Shown here: positions 42,501-57,500 of the stretch, in pieces
How positions within the stretch are numbered: the first letter of the stretch is position 1
Layout: every line of letters begins with the position of its first letter
Source of the DNA: Lophius americanus
Lineage: Eukaryota; Chordata; Actinopteri; Lophiiformes; Lophiidae
Assembly (NCBI GenBank): GCA_037951165.1
Contig: JBBDHG010000014.1
Coordinates: 8,584,501 to 8,648,500 of the forward strand
Direction of reading: 5' to 3'
Length of the DNA stretch: 64,000 bases
Translations under genes and position numbers: made by a program
Notes under the pieces: generated by a model
Seen by the model: the letters and a program-made list of their open reading frames with translations, nothing else
Told to the model about the DNA's origin: nothing
Database searches by the model: none

Positions 42501-45500
42501 TAATGTCTGTTGACCACAAGTTTGAAAACGATGTGAAACACCGTTGGTAATGAGCTGGAATGAAGTTGACTAAGAAGGCGTAACGGAGAATACAGTTTAA
42601 TACCCCCCCCCCCAAAAAATAAAAACAGGTCAATATTGACCCAGGAGGAAAATGTCACATGGTTGATCTAAAGCCAATATGAGCCCACTGCAAACTTCTT
42701 TTTTTTTTTCCTAATATATACAGGTTATATTAAACAACATAGTTCATGCTGACTTACCGCCATAAACAACAGCTACATCCATCATCTTTACAACTGGAGT
42801 TATGTTAATTTTGACAAGTTTAAACATTTAACAAGTGTATGTATGCAACAAACATATAATAATAATAATGCATTTTTTTTTCTAAGGATTCAAACTTTCA
42901 ACATCATTTTTTGCAAAGATGTGGAAAGCTATCTTTTACGCTGCCTCTGACCATGGTAGCAGATTTTTTAAAACATAGGACTTTTCAATGCATGTATTAT
43001 TATTATTAATATTATTAATTAATATTATTAATAATAATAACAACAATAAATGTACTATAATTCCATTCGGTCCATGTGAACCAACCTAGTGTAAAGAGAC
43101 TGATGCGTTCTATGTTTGTGAAATTACTGAATGAAAATCTTCCTGCGGCTTCATGGCAATCATGTGCTTCCTCTGAGGGACGTGGTCAGAGCAGGAGAGA
43201 TAGTGATAGAGGCACAACTTTGTTTTGCCTGTGGAAGCAAGTGCTTTATTAGGCCCGTTGCTCACAGACTGAAGTGAGAAGGAGGCAAATGTTGACAATG
43301 TTAATGTCTATGTGTCATCATACCCTTCACATTAACCCCACCCCCTCCACTGACCTGGCCGAACAGAATATCTCCTATCCTGCTGATGACAGAGCCTCCT
43401 TCCAAACACCCTCCCTCCTGCTGGCTCTCCTTCTTCCTCTCCAGGAGGCGGAGGAGGTGCTGCGTGTGGAGCTCTAGGAGCTCATCTAGGGTTGGAAAGA
43501 GCTTTTCTACCGTCTGAAGCTCTAGCTGCAGCTCCTTCTGCAGGCCTTTGCTGTACACTTCTGACATAATGCGCAACGTCCGGATGTGATGCATTTCCGT
43601 CTGCATTAGTTCTGAAGGTCGAACAAAGAAGTGATATTCAGTGAATGATGAGAGCAGCATTTTTTACGCTCTTCCTTGATTCTATCATCATAAGATAATT
43701 GTCTCTCAGAGGTCTAAATGGAATTGTATTAAATCTCTTACAAACATTTGTGTGTGTGACCGGAAAGCTTATACAGATATAGGAATGTGCTTTCTGTCAA
43801 TGCTGGTAATACTTTAGCAGAAATAGATTCTAATCATCAGTTGGAGACATCAATAAATTTCACAACAACCAGAATGACTCAGCGTGTACTTAAGAGAGAT
43901 AAATATCTAGGCTCAATAGACCACTGAGACCTGCGGATGTGCCTGAAACATATTATATATAATATACAGTTTTATTCTTCTATAGTTTTGATAAAGACTT
44001 GAATTGAGACTGACGTGGAGAACAAATACATTTAAACCCAACATAGAAACATCTTTTGGTCAATTATGTATTTACCATAGATGACATCCTGTCTCTTCAC
44101 CAGCTCTTTGTCCAGCAACTGCAGGTACTGCTGCTCCACACCTAAACTCCACGAGTCGGCCTCCAGTTCCTTGACCTCAGACTCAAACTCCCCCATCAGC
44201 TGCCCGTCCATCATCTCTGTACCTGCAACAAATAAATCAATACATTTAAAAAAATAAAATAAATATATATATATATATATATATAGATATATATGTATAC
44301 ATAGATATATATCTATAGATATATATATATAGATATAATATCTATCTATATTATTTGTGCATTGAGACATAATCATTTCAGTTAGTGTCACAAAGTCTTA
44401 TTTAAGGGTTGTCAAAAAATGTTTTTATGTTGCTTAATCAGTTTTAGAAAAATGAACACTGAATTATCGCGCTCGGATCAGCGTGCTCTGTGACCTCATA
44501 TGTCCCTGAAAATCTTGAATCCTCAGTCACTTAAACATGACGAATGTAGATGAAATAGTTTAACTAAAGCGGGTCATTTGTTCTTCTATGTATCTCATAT
44601 CCGTATGCTGATATCGCTTTGTCAAGTTGAGTGAGCGTGCCGGCAGACCTCAGCAAGACGCCGGGAGACGCCTCGCAAATGTGCAGGTGTCTGCGCACTG
44701 AGAAGACGTGCAAATCCAGTTTGGAAATCAGCTTCACGTTCCGCATGTAGATGTGGCGTAAGTTTTGCGCCGGATTTTCTTTCTGATGCGACCCTCCCTA
44801 TAAATGCAGACTTAAGACTGGCACTAGAATTACAGCGATTTGTGAGAAAACAAATGACACAGAACAGATTTTGTATTTGCTCAGGATAAGTTCTTATTTG
44901 ATCAAGAATATTTTCCCTTTAAAATAAATGTATGAACTAGCAGATAAAAACAGAAAAGGTCCCACTGCATGCTCAAAAGGAGACAACAAATAAATATTGA
45001 GTCTTATTTTTGTTTATTCTTATGGAAAGAATTGCATATGAACACTAAAAGAATATGAATGTATTGTAAATGACCTAAGGTCCATAATGTCTACCTTTAC
45101 ATTGATGTACTAATATAAAAAATACATTTGAATTCAAAATTATCTTTGCTTTAAAAGAAAAATATTGATTTTTGTGATTAATTCTGATTTATTGATTACA
45201 AATAATCCATTTCATTTTTTTTTTTTTTATTGCCTGACAGCCCTATTTATTTTTACAATATTTGCTGTAGTTGCCGTAATTTAAAATGTAAGGTTGTAAG
45301 CAAAGTTACAAGAAAGTTGAAAACTATCAATCCGATTCTTAATCATTACCTCACTTTGATTACGTGATTTGGATTATTTCATTAATACCCAATTTGAAAT
45401 AATACAAACTGTCCTGTTACTCTAATTTTAGATTCTGGTAGAACTTTGTCAGGCGTTCTCATACTTTTTCCATCCACAGTGAGCTGCGGTCATACTTGTG

Positions 45501-48500
45501 GTGTGTGTTCACATGTGTGTACTGACCTTCATCAGTGAGCGATTCCATGGACTCTGTGACCTGATTGGTTCTGTTGAGCGAGTCAGTAGACTGGGAGAGA
45601 TACCGCAGGCCTTTAATGGGCATCTCATCAAACACCGGACTGAATGAGGACACAGTCATAATAAAACTTTATGTTGATGTTTATGTTGGACCCATTAAGG
45701 AAGAATTACTGCACGAAAGATACATTGTTCCAATGTTAACAAAAAACACTAATAACAAATTAATAATTGAATGGCTTCATTACGAAATATCAATAGCAAC
45801 AGAATTATAATGTTAGTAAAAAGAGACTGTAATTAGGTTGGTCTCCTCTCGTCATAGCAGACTCACCCTGCAATGTTGCTTATGGAGAGACTCTTGGAGA
45901 GGTTGTTGCCATGGAAAGACATGATGCTGGTGGGCCTCCGAGATGATGGCAACGTCATGGACGAATGGTCTTCGGGGGACAAGATGGCTGACCACGGGCG
46001 CTCCCTGGTCCCACAAGCTAGATCGCAGACAAATACATTACAGATATAAATCTCCCAGCTTCCACTGTGTTGTGTGAAAGTACATTTTTCGGATCTTTGT
46101 TTTCACAGAGAACTCGATCAGTTGAACTATAGTTAGCCTCTGAGGTAAACATTGACCACTGTGAGGCTAATATTTACTACGTTGCACCCTAGATCAAGAG
46201 TGAATAACGGAGGAATTTAAAACTGAAACATCTCTCATTCCACTGACTGTTTCTCCTTATGCTGTACTCAGGTCTCTATTGCAAAATACATCTTGATCTC
46301 ACTGAGACCACCCTTTTCGAATCAAAGAGCATTGCAGTAGCTTATATTTCTTTAAGTGTCATAGTGTCAATGTGTCATTGCATCCGCACAAACTACATTT
46401 TTCAAAAGTATTACTTCATTCTACAAGGCCGTTTTGGCCCTCGGTGATGGGCAGGGCAGAGGGACAAAGGTAAACCCTTTTGCCCCCTTTCGCCAGGGTC
46501 TAAAAATGTTACAATAAAACACAATAATGTGCTTTGATTGTGTGACAAATTAAATGTTAAGCAGAAATGCAGCACAGTTTTTGCCAACACATTTTTTTAA
46601 AAACCAAGAGATGTTCTGATGACATACTTGTTCAGTTAGTGTTTGGTTTTCAATGTCACCATCTCTGTTCCATCACCGGAATACACGGGCTCGGGTTTGC
46701 TTTATACGGCAGAGGGTTAGGACGGAGAGGAATTGATCCAGAGGGAGTGAAGTGGTTTGCTGCAGTTTAACTTAAGTGCTCAGGTCTAAATTAAGCCACG
46801 GCATGAAAACACTGTGAACTGCCAGGCACGCATACAAATGTTTGTATTTTGGAACAGTGAGCTTGACTCCAGCCTGACAGAATCATTGATTACTGAGATA
46901 TTACTTGGACAGCTCAATGTTGAAAGAACAACATTGAGCTAAAAAAAACTGCCGTTGCGATGTTGATTCACCAGAGGTAGCTTCAGCCTGGTGAAGTTTG
47001 CCCCCAGCCGTTTGTCCACCACCTAGCAGTATAGTACAAATAGTCTTCAGGGATTTTAAGAGGTTATTATGGAAGCCTGAGGAGATCGGGGTCTTTTCTT
47101 TTCCTAATCACACTTCTACATCGGCACATACTTCAAAAAATCCTCACAAAAAAAGCCACATGTGACAAAACAGCGTTGCACACACACACACCACCAGGCG
47201 ATCAGAAGTAATTAATGGAAAAACCCTTGCAATTCCAATGCCTTGACTATTGTATGTACATCTTAACACAACTAGAATTATATGCCAGAGGAAAACATGG
47301 GACTGATACCCGATTTTCACCAACTCTGGCAGTGGGCATGAAGACTAATCTGAAAATATGTGTTTTCTTACCAAATAAAGCCAATATTTGTGTGTGAAGT
47401 CTGCAAATATATTATTCCTGCTCGCTATGAGTCATTGCACAAGAGCTGGAAGCAACATCCCCTCTGCAGTAATCATAATTTTGTTTATTTTACCTTGATC
47501 TCAAAACAACCCTTAAACTTAGGAGTTAAAAATCAATTGTAGAAAGTTTACTCAAAGTCACTTCTGCCATTAAATTTGCGGGTAAAAACTGGTAATGAAG
47601 ATTTTTCTTGCAAATCTGACTGACTCACATTTGTTCCTCATGGTGACTGCAGGGAGAGTGTTTGAATCTGGTACGGCAAACTGCTGCTTTGGCTGCTTGC
47701 CAGAAAAACATGAAAGAAGAAGGATACACGAGGAGGAAACATCAGTCAATAAATCACATAAATACTTGCAGCAGTACAACAGAACATAACAGAATCCATG
47801 GTGAAGCTCCTCTGAGGGAACTTTTACCTTCATCTTCAACTTAGCGCAGGCAGGCAGACTGTCCCTACAGCCCTTGTGGACGGAAGCATTGCAGTCTGGG
47901 AAGAGAAGGCAACACTCAGTGAACACTATGACAGTGGATGACGTGGGGGTGTCAAGGGTGTGTGGAAAGGTGGCAGCTAGAAAGTCTGACTGGTTTTCAT
48001 AGCGGGCCAGGAAACTACACAAGCCCACTAATGAAAGCCAGACTGGAACAGAGCATGTGATGCAATCACAGGGTAATACTGCTCATGGACGAAGGAAGGG
48101 GAAAAAAAAGAGAGTCTGAGGAATGACACAAACCCTGAAATGCATGGGAAATTTTCAATCCTGTAAACATTCCCAAATCACCATTGAACAAGGGTCCTCC
48201 TCTGAAATATGATCTGCTCTGTGTTTCGGTGCCAAAGAGCCAATCTGAGATATGAATTCGACTGTACTAGACTTTTTCTTGCTGTCAAATAAAATCCTGA
48301 GAGGTGATTTTGTGTGAAAAAGTCACTTTACTGTGTAGACTTATATTAAGAAAACACAATTGAAGTGGTCACTCATGAAGAGCCACGCAAAAATCTTTAT
48401 TCACAAGGCTGCAACGTGTTTCTGCCTTCTCTCACAGAGATAAGTTTTCCACTCAGACGTGTTACATAAGAGAAGCCCACCTCCAGACCTCCTCACCATA

Positions 48501-51500
48501 CATACAACATTTCCGTTCTAGGGATTACATCAACACTCTTGCGCTGTCTGTTGGGCTCAGGCAACAATTCTGTGTAACTCAACATGTATGCATAGAACAC
48601 TACGGAGACACTTTCATGGTACAGCTTCCCTTCCCCCAGCCCACCTATCACCTGAATGCCATTGTGTTTATGCCAAGAACAGATTAGGATGGTGGCACCC
48701 TTCTGGTTGATGGGTAATTGAAACACTCATGGCCTGAGGTAGAGAGTGATGAGTTATACAGCTCAGTGATGTGTCTCATAATGTGCTGCAGTAAAACCAG
48801 CTTGAATTCCTGCAGTGTTGTTCTCCTCTTAAATGATTTTAAGGCGTATTTTACTGCTTTTTGAGAATGTCCAACTAATTCAACTTAATCAAGGAGAAAA
48901 GGATGACAGTATTTGTCTGTAGAGTGAGCCTGACATCTGTGTGTAGAAATCTCCTCATAGCTGTCTATGCTGTGTGAGGCAGATTGTAAAATTAAGAGGA
49001 TCCCAGCGATCTGTTGCGTAGCTGGTTTCTTGTTTTTCGGGCTGTTTTTGGGGTTGCGCCAAAGGCTTGAGCAATAACTACATCCTCTCTAGAGCTGCTG
49101 TTTCTGCTTCTGTGGAGAACAATTCAAATGTGTTATGTTGTCTGCACTGAAAGTCAAACTGGAGAACATGAGAAGTAGGCCTTCTTTAATCAGCCATGAA
49201 TGACATTAACGCTCACATGGGCTTTTAATTTCATCTGACAACTTTATTATGTTCTTTAAGATGATAAACCAATAGAGTAAATAACAAAATACCCAAGAAT
49301 CAGACTCTCATTTAAGGGTATCACATTATTTGATATATAATAAATATGTCAAACAATAATTAATAAACCATATGGTCCAAACAGACTGAGGGATTCATGT
49401 CCAATGGAGAAAATTCACTTTTTCTTACTTTATTATTTTTTTTCCCTTAAAGAATATCAACCCATAAGAAACAAGTTCCTCATACTGCCGCATATAAAAC
49501 TCATGAAGTCCCATAGTGCAGACTTTCATCTTAGATTTTTCTATTACTAAAAGGTACCTTTCAATCCATTTAACAACTCCAATACATTAATAAAACTCCG
49601 GTTTTGCAATTAGTCAGCTTTGACAACACGTTTTATTGAAAAGAATTATTAAAAAACAATTTAGGAAAAATATGAATGTGTTGTAAAAGCTAATCAGGAC
49701 CAGACAAAAGCCCAAGTATATTTTTGTATTTTGTTTTAGAAACAAATATTTAAAATAAAAAAATAAGTGGTAATTTGCGTTTCATTTGAGATACAAAAAT
49801 CCAAATGAAAAACAACACATTTTTGCTTATACAAAATAGGGAGGAGAGAAATTTGAAAAAGATTTCATTTTTAATTTTGTATGTTGATTCTTATGACCGA
49901 AACCAAAAAAATAGGGTTTTTTCGTTTTGTGAGACCGGATATGGTCGTTGACAAGGGAATGAAAGCGGCGCATTCGGCGCTGCCATTCATCACTTAATTG
50001 CTCAACAGCGGTGGTTTATATTAAAACAATATGAGGAAGTTACGGGTAGATTCTAAGCTGTTCTTTCTGGACTTTGCTTCATCACTTTCTAAGGTCTTTA
50101 CTTTTAATATGAAATATGTCAACAGACCTGTAATCAAGGTGATCGGGTTCTAACAGCGGACACACACTGATCAGCCATAAAATTAAGACCAGTTAGTGGT
50201 TCTAATTTTGTCGTTAATTGTTGTGTATTCTACACCGCTGGAAAGAGTCATTCTGCCAACCGTTTGAAGACCAGAATATACAAAACATGTTTATGGAAAG
50301 GCAGAGTGGATTTAATGGGATATTATATAAACTGTATGGCTATAGATGATGATAGGTTGGTGGGTTATATATATAAAACCCAGAGAGATACTGCATTTTA
50401 TATTGAAGCTTTTTCAGTATTGATTGGTACATTTTTTGATGAGTTGTACAATTGTACAACTCATCAAAAATTTATAAGCTTTTGGATTTATAAGCTTTTG
50501 CTTCCTGCTGCTCTTTCTAGGACACGTATGATTCATTTATCTAAAATATTTTGTATTTTTTTGTAGTCAGTGGCTGGTTGAAATGTGGTGGCTGATCGTT
50601 GCGGGTATTTGCAGGTATTATCAATATTAACTAGATTTCAGATCTGCTGATGTATTTCCTAGTGGTCGCAATCTCTCAGAAACACCGCCCTCATTGGTGT
50701 GCTTGTTAATGACAACATCTGGTCTCACGAAAAAATAGTTCCTTATTTAGTTTCCGTCTCCTTGTAATAATAGGGAAATTGTCTTGTCATGGATTCTGAT
50801 TCTTGTGTCTCAAAATCAAAATCAAAATCAAATTACCAGTCGTTTTTCAACACTTGTTTCTGAAACTAAAAAGGAGATACCAAAACGTACACGGATCAAC
50901 AAACAACAATCTTTATTTTAAGATTGGTAAGAAATTATCATTAAAAAAAACAGAGGTTAAATATTTTATATTTAGAAACAGGTCTGGCCTGGCCTAAATA
51001 TTCAAAGAAAAATTGAACAATTCGATGTTAAAAAGAATGTATGACAACACTTACTGGGCTTTAATTAGACCTAAAGGAATAGAATCTTTGATTGGTGACA
51101 ATGAATACAAAAATGAAAAACACTCACGTGTGCAATGGAAAGTTTCCTTGCTGTTGAAAGCCTTATAGCACTGGGAGCACTGGGTGGCCTGGGCCGGACT
51201 GACTGGTGTGAACAGATGACCATTAACTGTCTTCTTGTCCTTTTCTTTGCTGTCCTTCTCTTTCTCTTTCTTCTCCTTGTCCTTTTCCTGGACAGGTGGG
51301 ATCATCACAGTTAAGAACACAAATCAACCACCACGGGAGAGGGCGGTCACTTCAAGTGGAATATTTACTTCAACTTTTACTCTAGCCAAACAAGAGTGTG
51401 CTTGAATACCTGTGGAGTGGACTAAGATAGCAGACATTGACAAAGTGTCTCAGCATTTGGCCACCTGCTTGAGTTACAATCCAATCTGAATCCAGCAGAG

Positions 51501-54500
51501 CGACTTTATTACTCTGATGTACAGAGCAGCATGGTCCTTTGCATATTAAGTAATGCATTATTTAGGCTGACAACAAACGCTCACATAAAGAGGCTCCTCA
51601 ACAAGACACAGTCTATCTTTCTTTTCATGCTGGATTCATTTAATAAAACTCTTATATCTGGTATACTTTTACAGATATCACTCTTTGATGTTTATTATCC
51701 TGGCAGTACAAAACAAGTAATTATAGTGGCCTTTCTTGCCAAAGGACGATTAATTCTCATCTTCAATATTGTGTTTTTTTCGCAGCTACTCCAAAGCTCT
51801 TATTAAATCTTTCCGATGATGAATGAACATCTGAGACACACTGCAGCATTCATGACTCCCGGGAGAGACACACTGTCTGGGAATCAATTCTTTGACCTTT
51901 CTGTAACAGGGCAGTCTTTCTGCTGCCTCTTGCTTTCATGGACGAGGTCATCCTCAGCTGTTGGTCATCTCTGTACACAGAGCTGAATCAGAATCGCACA
52001 AAATGACGGCGAGAAGAACAGAGCTCTCATTCTCCCCACCCAAGCCCAGAGGAAATGGGAAAATTGAGTTTCCAGCTCATTTTAATGGCACAGCCCTGGG
52101 CCTCTTGGTTTGAGGGGACCGCAAAGCTGTGACATACTAGGGCTCATTTTATGCAGTTGCTACAAGAAACCATAAGGCTGAGTGGAGCAGAGCAGAGCAG
52201 GCATGTATGTTTTAAGGCCATCACATTAAAACACTTGTTATTCATTCTCACTTCCTGCAGTAGCAGCTTGAAACTAAAGGTGAAACTAAGGCTTATAAAC
52301 AAGAGGCCCATCAAAGTTTTCATCACCGCAGTGAGCTTTAGAAAGAGTAGCTATGTTTCCTATTAATATCTAAGAAAAAAAACCACAAAAATTATTGGAG
52401 AGAGACGGCAAGAAAAGAGAATTTTCAGCCACAGCCATTTACGGGAGAAGCAGCGATCACTTATGACATGAAGAGCAACGATTCAAACACAAACACATTC
52501 TCGTGACAGATAGAGCAACAGACAATGATTTCACTGGAAAAAAGGTTGAAGGGTAAGACCATTTTAATATTGAGATTGTGAGCATAGCTTTTCACTACAA
52601 TCTTACTGTGAAAGAAAAAAAAAATAGAATAATAATTTGAGATTTTGTTAGCCTACCTCAAACCAACCTTTCCATCTGAATGAGAATCCATGTCTCTCTA
52701 TAAATCTGTGGTATAACATTGCCGACTGTGGCTGAGCGGCTGAGGCTAAGACCAACACCGAGGATTCATCAGGAAAGCAGAAATGGGGAAGTGAGCTGCT
52801 TGCTACAGGACGTGTTATCATTACTGCAACATGCTTTCAGTCTGGTACCAAATACTCACTTCTACATTTCATCTTTGGATATTGTGCAAAAACTGTGTGT
52901 GGACAGTTTACCCTGGCATCAGTGACAAATATAAAAATGGGTTGTTTTTTTTGATAGAGGGAAAATTTCATTTATTACTTCATAGCTTCATCTATTAAGA
53001 AATTTCATCGAAATAAAAGAAAACGTTTAAACGTGGCATGTAACAGGTCATTAGTGATGAGGTGCTCATTTTAATTTCATTTATACTCTATGCCATTGCA
53101 TTCCAGCAATGTCAGGCTTGAACATTGAAGCTCTGTGACTAATGTAATCAACGATTTGGGGGTTTGTCTGGGAGAAAGCAGGCTGTGCTGAACTCCATCA
53201 GAATCCTGTCACTTTAATGGCCGATGTTTAAGATAAAATCATAGAACAACAACTAGACTGGCCTTCCTGTTTTACTTCCTGTTCGCTTGTGCTTTTTTTG
53301 CGAGGGTTGCCCAATTATAGGCAGCAAACCAAAGTCAAACTCACTATATTTAGACTATTTTCTGAGAGTTTGGATATCATATGAGTGGATTTCAAAATAT
53401 AATCTGCAGTTATGTTGTTTTAGTACAGTGTTGAGTTTTTTCATTCTTATTATACTGTACTAATCATGTTGGGGGGAAGAAATACTTTTTTCTGTCCATA
53501 AAATGATTGAACCTGACAGATATAATAAAGATATCCAGCACTCACAATGCAATAAGAAATGACAACTACCTTCTCTTAAGACCTTTTGAAAAGGGATTCA
53601 TGACAGGGTCTGTGCAAGGGACCACATGTGTGGTTATAAAGTGTTGATGGCTCAAACCTAAACCTACTGGGGAAATCTAAATGTTATAAGAAGCACTGAA
53701 CTGCCCTAAAGCAAGACAAAGAGTAATCCCTCTTCCACTCCTGTTCCTTTCTGAGTGTTTGACTGGAGCAAGTCAGAGGCCAACAAAAGAGGATGCAGGG
53801 GGCACCTCCTAGCGTGGCTTTGTGCAAACGCATGAGGCAGACAAGCATGCTGGAGCAAATATTTAGACTAAGAAAGCCACTGGAAGGGGGATGATCTTTC
53901 ACTGCAATGCACAAAGGCAAGGCCTGATTTGAGAGACAGTAAATACTTTGCTTATGATAATGACATTTTGTAGATCTAAATTGATAGTGTTGCCTTTTTT
54001 CAATGCGGTGAAAGAACTTGAGCATTTCAAAGTGCTGTTATCATTTGCTGTTTCATATCACTTCCTGTTTTCCTGGCAACAAGCAACGACACCGGACCAA
54101 AGAGGGAGTTTTTCCACGCATTTAGTTCGATATATATAAATTATAATCAAGATATATAATTTTGATTATTTTGATCCATATTGAGATCATGATGAATCAT
54201 GATTATTCATTGATTTAATGAACTATCAGGCTCAATTGTGACTCCATTATTCTGCTTGCCATAGGTCAGAGGTCGAAGCAATGGACTCAACAGCTGAGAG
54301 ATCTCTCTCTATTCACACCCCTTTTGTCTATAGTTCAGGTAATGCAGCTTTGAAAAAATTCATTTTGCGAGGGAATCACATATCTTTTGTCCAGACCAAT
54401 TGTTAAAGATTAATATCATTTTCCCTGTAAATGACATACTTCCAATGGGATGATGACCTGCTTCAAAGGCAAATTTCTCCACCTTTTGCTTCTCCTGAGA

Positions 54501-57500
54501 TTCTATTTTACTTTTGACCGTCTGAAATCTGTGGTATACTGGTTGATTCAGTCCTTTAACATCTATATTACTCATCTGGTGTGCACCCAGGAAATGTTTA
54601 CACAGGCAGTACAGAAAAGGGAACAGCTGTGATTGGTCACTCAGTACTTTAGGTAGTGTTCGATTTGCTTTACAGTTGAGCACTCTATGAGCGGAACATG
54701 TTTGCTTCATTTTGGGAGGCCAATTGCGCATCCCACCACTTTATCATACATCTTTCATCCAGACAGAAAAGCTTCCTTTAGCATCTGTGGATGATACCTA
54801 AAGCCTTCCTACCACAAAACCTCTTAGACAACATGAGATGGCATAGCGGTTACGTTTCTTTGACCTTCACTCCTTTGAACTCCATAGCTTTGTGAACTGT
54901 GCGGCTGCTCTAATCCGATTGCGACGCAAATAGTTTAATACCCGTTGTGTCTCATCTTGACACTTAAGGGTACCCACTATGTCTGGATGAGATGCCAGGG
55001 GACACGCCAAACCGGCACTTGACGCCCTGGATACATGAAAACAAATAGAAACTGTGTCAGGCTGCAAGCCTGACTGGATCACCAGAAAGCCTTTTCCCTG
55101 AAAATGTCACAGCAGTAACGGATCAAAATAGAGATAGTATCATATTCTTTAGCTATCTCACAGGGAATTCAACAATTTCTTCATAATGATGAGTTAAAAC
55201 AAAGAAAAATTGTATTTTAGTTTAAGGATGATCAAAAACTAAATGTTTACTCACCCGGGTCTTTTTGTACATCTTGCTCTTGAGGTAGCTGAAGGTCCGG
55301 CTGACTTTCGTTACACTCTTTCCCTCAGTGTCGCTCCGCAGAGGGCCAGGCTCCTCCTCTGAAATACTGGCACACACACATATAATCATCAAACAGCTGC
55401 AATCATGAGGATCATCTGTTCACACTCTCAAAATGGTTCTTTACAACACTGTAAAGGTTCCATGGATAACCATCTCACTTCTTATGAGAACCTCTCCGCA
55501 GAGATCTTTTATGGGACTATAAAGATCCCAGCTGCAGTAAAAAAAAAAAAAACAAGAAGTATTTTATGGTAATGAGTGTGTGCAGAGGTGTACTGACCTG
55601 TATGCTACTGACCCAGAGTTGCTGGAAAATGATCTCATACCTGGAAAAAAGAGAGGAAGTCAGCAGCGCAAAAATTGGAAGAAACATAAGGTGTGCTTAA
55701 AGCGGTGAAGCACCTGGTCACACTGCTTTCCCCGAACATGTCGGAAATTAATGACCTCTACAACCTTTCCCGCATGTCTACAGAGGATTGTCAGTTTCAG
55801 GCCCAGTTGTAAGAATTAGGCAGAGAGTTGAGTAATCCATGCCCTCCTCTCACTTTAATAATCCTCTAGTAAGGAATTAAACATCGAGTTACTCTCATGG
55901 AAGCTATGTTGAAGCCAAAATCCAAATGATTCTGGCACTGACGCAGACCAGCAGCTGAAGCTGAAGTTCTGCCTTTAGATCTGGTGCCAATAATGGCTCC
56001 TATGACATTGGCACCAAAAAATAAAGCAAAACAATTAACGGTGTCTCCATTGACATACAATTCATAAAAATTGCTTCATATTGCTAAAATATGTCTAATT
56101 ATCTTCCCAATATGTTATGGAATGCATACCTTATCATAGTATGAGCTTTGGCTATTATTCTATTCACAAAAGGCCATGATGGTTGAAGTTGGAATCCCAA
56201 GCCAATTATTCAAATTTTGATTTCTTGCCAAAGTGCGGGTATTTATCCAATTTATCTCTGACATTGTTCTATTTCAAGAGGAAACACTCCCACTGAAGAA
56301 TTATTTCAACCCAAGTTCTGTCATATATGCAAATGAGCTTTGCTTGCCTGCTCTGTAACGGGGAGTCAAATCCAGCAGAGAATAATGTAGGGCAAAGATT
56401 GGGAAAAAGGGAAAGCTAATGAAAATATCGCAGAGACGGTAAAAAGGAACGCTCGGTGTCTTTAACTCAATGTGACAGCCTCAGTTTATCTGGAGGGAAG
56501 AAATGGCTTTCTCAGTTCATGTCTAGTGTTTTTTGTACTTCTTCCTCTTTATTTAGCGATGGTGTTTCAGACAAAGAAGACTGATCTGAGAGAAGGTTAG
56601 CTAAATATTCAATTGGCTTGGGGACAGAGGGAACCCAGCCACTAACAGGAATTATTAACACAAAGCTTGGTGCTTAGGTGAGATGTGCTTTTCTAAGCTG
56701 ACAAATTCTGCTGAAACTCAGTCTAATTGGACGCTCATAATACAAGCAGCTTCATATCAGCGGTAATTAGTGGCTCCCCCATGACAAGTTTGTTGCTGCT
56801 AAACTTTTGAGCTTTGTCGCCCTTCAGCATCTATTTGTGTTCAGGATTAAATGTTTGTCTTTCTGTTACTGCAGAAGCATCAATACAAGAGAGTGTTAAG
56901 CGGTAAAAAACAAAAGGTTGCACTTAGAATTGTGTGTGTACACACAGCGTTAACCTGAGAATACAATCCAATCCATAATCACTTTATAGCAGTCTAGTCA
57001 GGGTCGTCTTGATCAGTAGGCATGATTCCATAAAGCTTTTCAGATCTCTTGCAGGAGGCTGGTAAGGCACGTTTATACCTCATCTATGTACGTAACTAGA
57101 TATATGATTCTCAAAACTCCAAGAGTGTTTCAAAAAAGTTTGAAAACTGGATGGATGGGAAGGAATGGATAGACAAGGCTAAACCTAAATGCTTCCTTTG
57201 GTAGGGAAATACATAAAAATGTTTGCAAACGGATACACTGTTTGAAATCAAATAAATCTAAATGCATACGTAGATTGTTTGTTATGGATACGGACACAGG
57301 GCACTGCTACAACAAATCATTGGTAAATGTGTAATCGGAAAAGTAGGTTAGAGAGAAGTGAGAAAGCAAACTAGAAAATTTTGAATCCAAGGACACAGAT
57401 TGAGGTGATGTGGATAGACAAATCCCCTTTCAGTGTTTACGAGGAGGAATGGGACAGTTAGTACGGATGGACGGAACGAGAAAGAATGGATGGATGGATG

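Larger units (their letters stand above)
41664..43354 (-). other. akap13 introns around exon 14
   Basis: Introns 41664-42064 and 42191-43354. They contain a short C10 run (42603-42612) followed by A-rich sequence and an ATT/AAT array (42994-43050). Nothing else recognised. Confidence 0.6.
44223..45526 (-). other. akap13 intron with AT repeat and dispersed repeat
   Basis: Intron between exons 11 and 12, containing an AT/GATA array (44261-44352) and a dispersed-repeat copy (44712-44825). Confidence 0.7.
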
